NCBI GenBank assembly: GCA_025618425.1
Contig: CM046851.1
Coordinates: forward strand, 5,169,267-5,233,266
Origin: Heliocidaris tuberculata
Lineage: Eukaryota > Echinodermata > Echinoidea > Camarodonta > Echinometridae
Direction: 5' to 3'
Length of the DNA: 64,000 nucleotides
Part shown: in pieces, positions 59,867 to 64,000 of the stretch
Numbering within the stretch: the stretch's first letter is position 1
Layout of the letters: every line of letters begins with the position of its first letter
The notes under the pieces: model-generated
The model's database searches: none
The model's input: only the letters and a program-made list of their open reading frames with translations
Told to the model about the DNA's origin: nothing
Position numbers and translations under genes: made by a program

Positions 59867-62800
59867 ATATCTATATAAGTTTATTTTGTGTTCTGTGTTA
59901 ACGCGAATGCCGGATCTCTGTTCTCAAAAACAAAGTGCGCTAAGATAAGATACTCTCAAAAAAAGCTGTAGTACACGCATGGGCCAACTAGGAAAAAAAA
60001 AATCGAGAAAAAAAATATCGAAAAAAGAATAATAAATTCCAAAAAAAAAATCGAAAAAAAAAAATAATCGAGAAATAAATTTTAAACCTTCATTTTTTTT
60101 TAAATGGCGTTAATTTATATTTTTTTCTTCACACCATTTTTCCCCCCTTCATGTCCCTTCCCGGGCTCCGTACATCTGCCAAAGGATTAGCAATTACAGA
60201 CCAGCTCACCAACGGCACGCGAGACCAATAACATGTGTGATCTGTCCATATTCCATAATCAGCAAGAATAATTTCAATCTGAAACAAGTTATCGGCAATT
60301 TTCTTAATTAAGTAGCCCTTCTTCGTAATGGAAATGGATAAACCCGTTTTATTTCATTTCATTTCGTTTTACTTTTGTCATACGACTATCAATTTTTCGG
60401 AATCCCGATGATGTTCGATTGCCACAAATTTTCATGATTTATTTATGTTCTACAGGGGGGTATTATTATGGTGCTCGTTTTGAGACGAACGAACCAGGTG
60501 ATACAATGGTGTGCCACCTCCCATCAGTATTTCAGTCATCTTCTGGAAAGCTAGAGATTAGTTACTATAGTTCCAATGGCTTTCTCAAGATCTCAGTTTG
60601 TAACAACGGGCCTGTAGTGAGATCCTTGCAACCAACAGGTTTAACTATCTTTCAGAAGACTGCCACTGTCAACATAAGATGTTCCTCTAGGATTAATGTA
60701 AGCACATTTATTCAGGATTAGTAAACAGAAATCAATTTGAATGGCTAATTGGGTACAAAGTGACGTATTGATAATTCCCGTATCATATCGAAAAATATGA
60801 TGATGGATGCATAACAGATAATATATATTTTTAAAAATTGTATAATGTGGTTTGCAACATAAGAATAAGTTTTGGTGTTGCAACATAAGAATAAGTTAGG
60901 CAGTTAGGTGCCCTTAACCATGAATAATATATTTCATTAGGATACATCATTGAACATGCCTTTCCAAAAATATGAACGTGAAAGATTCTCTCTCGCACGA
61001 GTTACTGGAAAAAAAAATAAAGAATTTGACATGGAATACTGCCTGAAAACCGAGTAAAATGATATATTTCGATGTTTAATACTATTTAACCCTGTGCTTG
61101 TCCTATGGATGAAAAAACGTACACAATATATTATTCATTTATTGACTGATGCAAAACTGAATATTTGTCCGACATTAAAAAGCAGCGTCACGACGTGACG
61201 GACATGAGCGCTATACAAGAAACCACCATTATTATTATTATTATTATAAAACCGACCATTTTTGTCTATGATATATTGTCTGTTAAACAAATTTTAGTCG
61301 AAATAATTTAAGCGAAATCCAATAATGGAACAAAATATTCCTATATACTTTGCATTCAGGTTTACTTCTTCCATTGTATAATGGGGTTAATCATTTTCGT
61401 TCCTTCTGTCTCAAATAATCAAGATATCATTTACAGCGGATTTTGGAGGTAGAAGGGATCGCAGATTCGTAGATATCCACAGCATCAACGTTTTCGAAGA
61501 TTCTCCAATGACAACAGGTATGTATAAAGTCATTGAATTTGCATCAGGAGGGGATTGTCGGATACGAGGCAAAATTCGTGATGGACACTTTTCTTGTAAA
61601 ATTTTATCTGTTCTCGATTAAAAGTATATTTCTATAAACCAGAATAATACATTATTTCACTTGTTGTATGAAAACAAAAAACACATAGAGATTGAAATAT
61701 TCACATAATTTATACTGTTTAAATATTTTATTTTTGCAGTTCATCGACGAACGTACATCTAGATAGACAAATAGAGAGAGAGAGGGCCAGAAGGAGAAAG
61801 AGAGAAATAAAGAGAGAGGGAGAGAGACAGAGAGAATAAGTGACAGAGAGGAAAGAAAATCTGACTTCCCTTCTAGTTTTATCCTTTATGTTACACGCTG
61901 ACATCCCACATTCCCCAATCAAAGATATGAGCAGGACCTTGGTGTCGGGGGGGGGGGGGGTGATCCGACCCAATGGTGATCCATACATTTCATTTTTGGC
62001 CATAAATTACATGAACGGCGGAATGGGTAGTGTAGGGCGGTGGATGTTTGTTTTGCCCATCTCTTCTGACTTTGTACATTTCTGTTATTTGATTTTAATG
62101 TAATACTATTTTTCTGAACATTCACCATTCACCTATCATTTTTTTTTCCTGGTGGGATATTTGTGGAGGAGGACAACTGTTCCTCATGCTCCCTTCAAAA
62201 TATGCTGGTCGATATAACGATGAAAACTGACAGTATTTTCAATCTAAGTATGGGTAATATAAAATAAATACAAATTTACTCATTATGGTATAATATCATG
62301 GTTTGTTTTACAATCGTAAACACAGATGCTCAACGAACTAGGCCCACCGAGAAAACGACAATGACACTTACCCAGTCAAGCTCACGGATATCTTCGCCTA
62401 AGCCGATATCGTTTACCTATTACTACACCAGCGACAATCCTACTTCCCAGCGGGTTTCGCCGACCACATCATCTGAGCTTGATAATGACGGACCTACGTC
62501 AATATTACATTTGTCATCGATGACCTCTTCTTATCACATCAACAGCACAATACCGGAAACAACAACTACATTCAAACCAACTCGATGCACCCAGCGGATT
62601 ACATTGAATGCAACATCCCCCAATAAAGGAAAACAAAAAAGTAAAGTCATAGAAACTTCTTTCTATAGAAACTTAGTGATATATTTTACATGTAAATAGC
62701 TCTAATGATTTGTTCAGAGCCTGAGATTTTGTCCACATATTGTTCATTATCATATCAGTTTGCTAAGTGATTTCCAAGAACTAAAGATGACCTTCAGAGT

Positions 62801-63159
62801 AAACCCCAATAATATACAAAGGGCAACTGCTTCTTGTGGTTTTGATACAATGTAGTTCTTGTGTTTTTGTGTCGTCATGTCTGCATGTAGCTTTAACATA
62901 TAAACATGATAAATATTCAAATATTAGCCCTTATAATGTCACCTTGATCCCATCCGTAATCAGAAAACAGATTTCACATAATTTGAACATCATAATTATA
63001 AGCATGTTTTAAAATGTAATAATGAGATAGACATGATAGATATGTCAATCAATGTTTACATGCAGGTGGAGCTGACTCAACCATTATCACGGTCGTCGTA
63101 GTTTTACTTTTACTGGCCACAGTGGCAGCAATCATCTGGATTGTACATCGCCGATGCAG
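43661..63159 (+). CDS. Copy D: MAM-like receptor, exons 1-6 intact; tail exon beyond window
   Basis: Joined exons 43661-43736, 58780-58875, 60456-60697, 61424-61517, 62326-62640 and 63066-63159 give an uninterrupted frame of about 305 residues: signal peptide, MAM-like domain of about 143 residues with five cysteines, stalk of 105 residues, transmembrane helix. Phases 1-1-0-1-1-2 match at every junction and all borders are GT/AG. The MAM-like domain is shorter than the usual 160-170 residues. Intron 1 is 15.0 kb, swollen by transposons. The last exon should lie about 2 kb past the window if spacing follows copy A. This is the best candidate for a functional gene together with A. Confidence 0.85.
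43737..44380 (+). other. Start of intron 1 of copy D
   Basis: The first 60 bases match the intron of copy B. There is a poly-G run at 44003-44013. No exon is seen. Confidence 0.5.
44381..45539. mobile_element. Inverted-repeat element with GGGGGTCGTTTCATCAAA ends
   Basis: Left end GGGGGTCGTTTCATCAAACC at 44381; right end TTTGATGAAACGACCCCC (about 45522-45538). The left 132 bp are duplicated in tandem (44381-44512 and 44513-44644), differing at one or two bases, so the end motif appears twice. No coding capacity is recognised in 1.16 kb. Non-autonomous DNA transposon by structure; the superfamily is not assigned. Confidence 0.75.
45627..46553. mobile_element. CpG-rich element, diverged relative of the GGTGGTCTGTC family
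   Basis: Starts TTAGGTGGGCTGTACTTCAA and ends near ACAGCCCACCTGTATAG...CTAGTTA. It has a CRE-like TGACGTCA at 45824-45831 followed by TCTAGGCGCCATTTTGT, and runs of alternating CG. It abuts the next element directly. Confidence 0.65.
46554..47815. mobile_element. CpG-rich element, close relative of 32682-34865
   Basis: Left end TAGGTGGTCTGTCGTAATCG and right end GACAGACCACCTAATTCGTC as in the first copy, but 0.9 kb shorter. CRE-like palindrome at 46761-46768 with CATCCAGGCGCCATTTTGT. A poly-T run lies at 47204-47232. Confidence 0.75.
47816..48946. other. Intron 1 of copy D between elements
   Basis: A short minisatellite of TCGCTAA(A/T) words lies at 48065-48115, and a segment with CGTTATAACAA words at 48715-48870. 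No exon recognised. Confidence 0.5.
49063..51375 (+). pseudogene. ISL2EU YqaJ-nuclease gene with SWIM zinc finger
   Basis: Exon 1 (49063-49114) reads MDTWVDDVRQRPYLTDE and joins in phase 1 to exon 2 at 50010 (GIQDYFLKRLACDEAPN). A SWIM-like finger follows, CDCMANQGRCCSH, at 50253-50300, then RDCELCNKVYEKY, the YqaJ start RKIRITGSGASE, and the core NWLGASLDGIVDSD and ILEIKCP, which keeps the D and E-x-K residues of the nuclease. Breaks: a 19-bp inverted repeat at 50095-50140 shifts the frame, TAA at 50880-50882, and a frameshift near 51145. The last part, FLVWTPSEQVIVDALYD, is in another frame. These proteins are thought to help transposition; the exact role is unproven. Confidence 0.82.
49115..50009 (+). 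repeat. Intron of the YqaJ gene with a large GA-repeat block
   Basis: 49266-49565 is almost pure purine (GA repeats with G runs), including three near-identical units of about 55 bp with GGGGGAGATAGTATAAGAGA. Poly-C and poly-G runs lie at 49608-49618, 49663-49680, 49721-49731 and 49801-49812. Confidence 0.8.
51376..52292. other. Convergent 3' region between the two ISL2EU genes
   Basis: AT-rich, non-coding. It includes 52219-52242, a 24-bp segment found again, identical, inside the transposase frame at 52579-52602. Confidence 0.6.
52293..54884 (-). pseudogene. ISL2EU transposase: THAP finger, HTH and DDE nuclease
   Basis: Three minus-strand exons: 54884-54636, 54073-53993 and 53569-52293. 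THAP domain: RSCAVLKCHNNWRK, SLHRFPGRQ, RRQWVININRKDFEVKKHS, then across the first intron VCGIHFPDG, giving the C2CH ligands. After an acidic linker come HTH residues LTDLGKRFDVSRTTAFRIF and the DDE core CIIDCTEIF (first D), LADRGF (second D) and HVERAIRRLKCF (E). Lesions: TAG at 54740-54738, TGA at 53212-53210, a 24-bp insertion with frameshift near 52580-52602, and a 2-nt loss near 52445. The protein would cut at the element's ends; this copy cannot. Confidence 0.85.
55051..55217 (+). repeat. 7SL/Alu-like SINE
   Basis: The 5' end, GGGCGTTGTGGCGTGCGCCT followed by GTAATCCAGCTA, matches the 5' domain of SRP 7SL RNA and of Alu. A B-box-like GGTTCGAGACT follows at about 55119, then a 100-bp body with GGTCGGTCCCAGACGTAAAT, and a (CA)n tail at 55218-55248. 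Only the 5' part resembles 7SL; the rest is unrelated. It lies between the ISL2EU and Tc1 elements. Confidence 0.65.
55478..57715 (-). mobile_element. Tc1/mariner-type element with about 75-bp inverted repeats
   Basis: Left end TAGGTTTTCCTATTCATTTT and right end, complemented, TAGGTTTTCCCATCCATTTT, with similarity for about 75 bp (CATTCAATTTCA and TTCAATTTCGTC shared). TA flanks both sides (55476-55477 and 57716-57717). Subterminal regions are rich in degenerate TTCAAATTCGTC words on both sides. It contains one transposase gene on the minus strand. Length 2.24 kb. Confidence 0.9.
56205..57337 (-). pseudogene. Tc1/mariner-type (IS630 superfamily) transposase
   Basis: Starts MTIHTKNMAANQNRQRR with an HTH segment DYLQVAQTLGVNRQTARSIV, then RGGPNRVKVDQDM and a second helical region. 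The DDE domain has IYIDECDFNIWTRRSYGRA (first D/E), IFLIYDNARPHVK (second D) and PPYSPFLNPVEMAHSAFK (third acidic residue), spaced as in DDE_3 transposases. Lesions: TAG at 57148-57146, TGA at 56755-56753, and a frameshift near 56525 just after the DNARPH motif. All three are needed to reach a 370-residue frame. Confidence 0.88.
57718..58779 (+). other. End of intron 1 of copy D
   Basis: Contains an inverted repeat around 57965-58090 (CCGCAGGAGCTGCTATC, GGTTGGTCACGTGA and related words), and the pyrimidine tract TTTTTATTGTTTGCAG before exon 2, also found in copy B. No exon. Confidence 0.5.
58780..58875 (+). CDS. Copy D exon 2: start of MAM-like domain
   Basis: Reads DWTCNFEENDCNIIQGHG, then DDGDFIREESSRLL, and ends CTA T before GTAAGA; phase 1 at both ends. 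CNFEENDCN closely follows the opening C-x-F-E-x(3)-C of MAM domains. Confidence 0.85.
58876..60455 (+). repeat. Intron 2 of copy D
   Basis: Holds a CT-rich block at 59018-59115, T-rich runs at 59395-59525 and their A-rich mirror at 59990-60110 (together a weak inverted repeat), and (AT)n at 59818-59863. No exon recognised. Confidence 0.6.
60456..60697 (+). CDS. Copy D exon 3: middle of MAM-like domain
   Basis: Begins after TTCTACAG and ends ATT AAT before GTAAGC. It reads GYYYGARFETNEPGDTMVC, HLPSVFQSSSGKLEISYYSS, LKISVCNNGPVVRS and TATVNIRCSS. It enters in phase 1 and leaves in phase 0, as in copy A. Confidence 0.88.
60698..61423 (+). repeat. Intron 3 of copy D with a SINE-like tail
   Basis: 61175-61250 contains GAGCGCTATACAAGAAACCA followed by (ATT)n, a common 3' end of tRNA-type SINEs and related LINEs; copy B lacks it at the matching place. 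The end, TTCCTTCTGTCTC...CAAG, is the acceptor region of exon 4. Confidence 0.5.
61424..61517 (+). CDS. Copy D exon 4: end of MAM-like domain
   Basis: Reads ISFTADFGGRRDRRFVDI, then HSINVFEDSPMTT, and ends phase 1 before GTATGT. It is four codons shorter than in copy A. The acceptor AAG is atypical but is the only one that keeps phase 0, and its position matches copy A. Confidence 0.78.
61518..62325 (+). other. Intron 4 of copy D
   Basis: GA-rich block at 61772-61855 and a poly-G run at 61949-61960. The last 80 bases match those before exon 5 in copy B. No exon. Confidence 0.55.
62326..62640 (+). CDS. Copy D exon 5: Ser/Thr-rich stalk
   Basis: Phase 1 at both ends. It starts DAQRTRPTEKTTMTLTQ and ends NATSPNKGKQKS. 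An extra segment of about 17 codons (TTSSELDNDGPTSI and neighbours) makes it longer than A and B, so stalk length varies between copies. Confidence 0.85.
63066..63159 (+). CDS. Copy D exon 6: transmembrane segment
   Basis: Reads SGADSTIITVVVVLLLLATV, then AAIIWIVHRRCR, with donor GTAAGG in phase 2. It is nearly identical to copy A; one arginine of the basic cluster is Cys. Confidence 0.9.
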
Positions 63160-63691
63160 GTAAGGTCATCATCAGATCATCATGGTTTATACATGTCGTT
63201 TTTCCAAAGGTTCATAATTCCGAAGATTCGTATTTAAGAGAGTTCGTTACTCAGATTCTTCGAAGGCTCATAATTCCGAAAATGAAATAGGATTCACAAT
63301 TTTAAAGGTTCATGATTCAGAAAACTCAACCTCTTTTTTTCGGAATGATGAAATTTCGGAATGATGAGGCTTCGGAAAAACGAGTAAAAATCATTATCAC
63401 GCATAAAACAAGTGTTATGAAAGGTATAAATCAAAATTTCAAGATCCCCTCGTGTCCAAGTTACCTTCAAAAGGATTTGAAATGTTTGAAGTAACCAGAA
63501 ATCATTTCTGTATACATTGCCGAACATTTTGGCCAAATAGTAATATGAAGACAAGCGAATGAAACTCAGTGGTGGATCAAGGATTCTCTTGCAGCAGGGT
63601 GGGTGCACAAATCAGGAAATCATGACATAAAAAGGTCACATTTCCACGTACAATTTGGTTCTAAATTGGCCAAAATTTGGAGTATATAATA

Positions 63692-63740
<49 letters not shown>

Positions 63741-64000
63741 TGCTAAAGGTATGCCAGATTGGATGTTGCAGGGGCCTAAACGTGCCCCCTCTCGTAGAAC
63801 CTACGCTTAAACTACAATTTCGAAAATTCAACTACACTAAAAGAAACACCATGTTCGTTTTTGCCTTTGGTTTCGGATAACGATTAAAGCCTACATATTG
63901 AAAGGTTACATATGGATTTTGATAATAGGTGCAATCTAATGAAAACGACTTTCAAATTAATGTTCCTCGTTTCGGGTAGATCATTAAACAAATTAAAAAA
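63160..64000 (+). other. Start of intron 6 of copy D
   Basis: Aligns with 3430-5110 of copy A but lacks about 340 bp of nested insertion and part of the following stretch. Contains (AT)n at 63692-63736. The tail exon is not reached. Confidence 0.7.

Overview
The window is intron-rich, AT-rich animal DNA crowded with transposable elements, long homopolymer-G runs and AT microsatellites. The mix of transposons (a two-gene ISL2EU element with a YqaJ nuclease, a Penelope-like element with a GIY-YIG domain, CR1/Jockey-type LINEs, a Tc1/mariner element, hAT-type MITEs, and a foldback element resembling sea-urchin TU elements) suggests a marine invertebrate, perhaps an echinoderm. The species cannot be fixed from sequence alone.

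The organising feature is a head-to-tail array on the + strand of four paralogous genes for one family of type I transmembrane receptors. By comparing copies I reconstructed a shared seven-exon structure: signal-peptide exon, three exons forming a short MAM-like ectodomain, a Ser/Thr-rich stalk exon, a transmembrane exon, and one long cytoplasmic-tail exon. Intron phases are 1-1-0-1-1-2 wherever they can be checked. The tail of copy A is about 407 residues, with 14 YxxPhi tyrosine motifs and a two-unit internal repeat, which suggests a phosphotyrosine signalling receptor. I recognise no named family with this architecture. It is the best candidate for an undescribed system here.

Layout. Copy A (1606-6634): exons 3-7, open, with 3' UTR and polyadenylation signals; its exons 1-2 lie left of the window. 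Copy B (13338-18464): exons 1-3, 5, 6 and part of 7, but a pseudogene (1-nt deletion in exon 3, exon 4 absent, damaged tail-exon acceptor, early stop). Copy C (21963-31200): only the transmembrane exon and a truncated tail exon; its 5' half is missing and a large foldback element lies at the breakpoint. Copy D (43661-63159): exons 1-6 open with good splice sites; its tail exon is beyond the window. Intron 1 of D is 15.0 kb against 388 bp in B, because several transposons sit in it.

Between and inside the copies: a 5'-truncated LINE (8531-10829) and a near-complete LINE (36853-41715), both delimited by paralogous empty sites; an RPL29 retrocopy with target-site duplication just upstream of copy B's start codon; a Penelope-like element with inverted terminal repeats and a nested 300-bp MITE in copy C; CpG-rich elements carrying repeated CRE-like palindromes (32682-34865, 45627-47815); the ISL2EU element (about 48945-55000), a 7SL/Alu-like SINE (55051-55217) and a Tc1/mariner element with 75-bp inverted repeats (55478-57715) in intron 1 of D.
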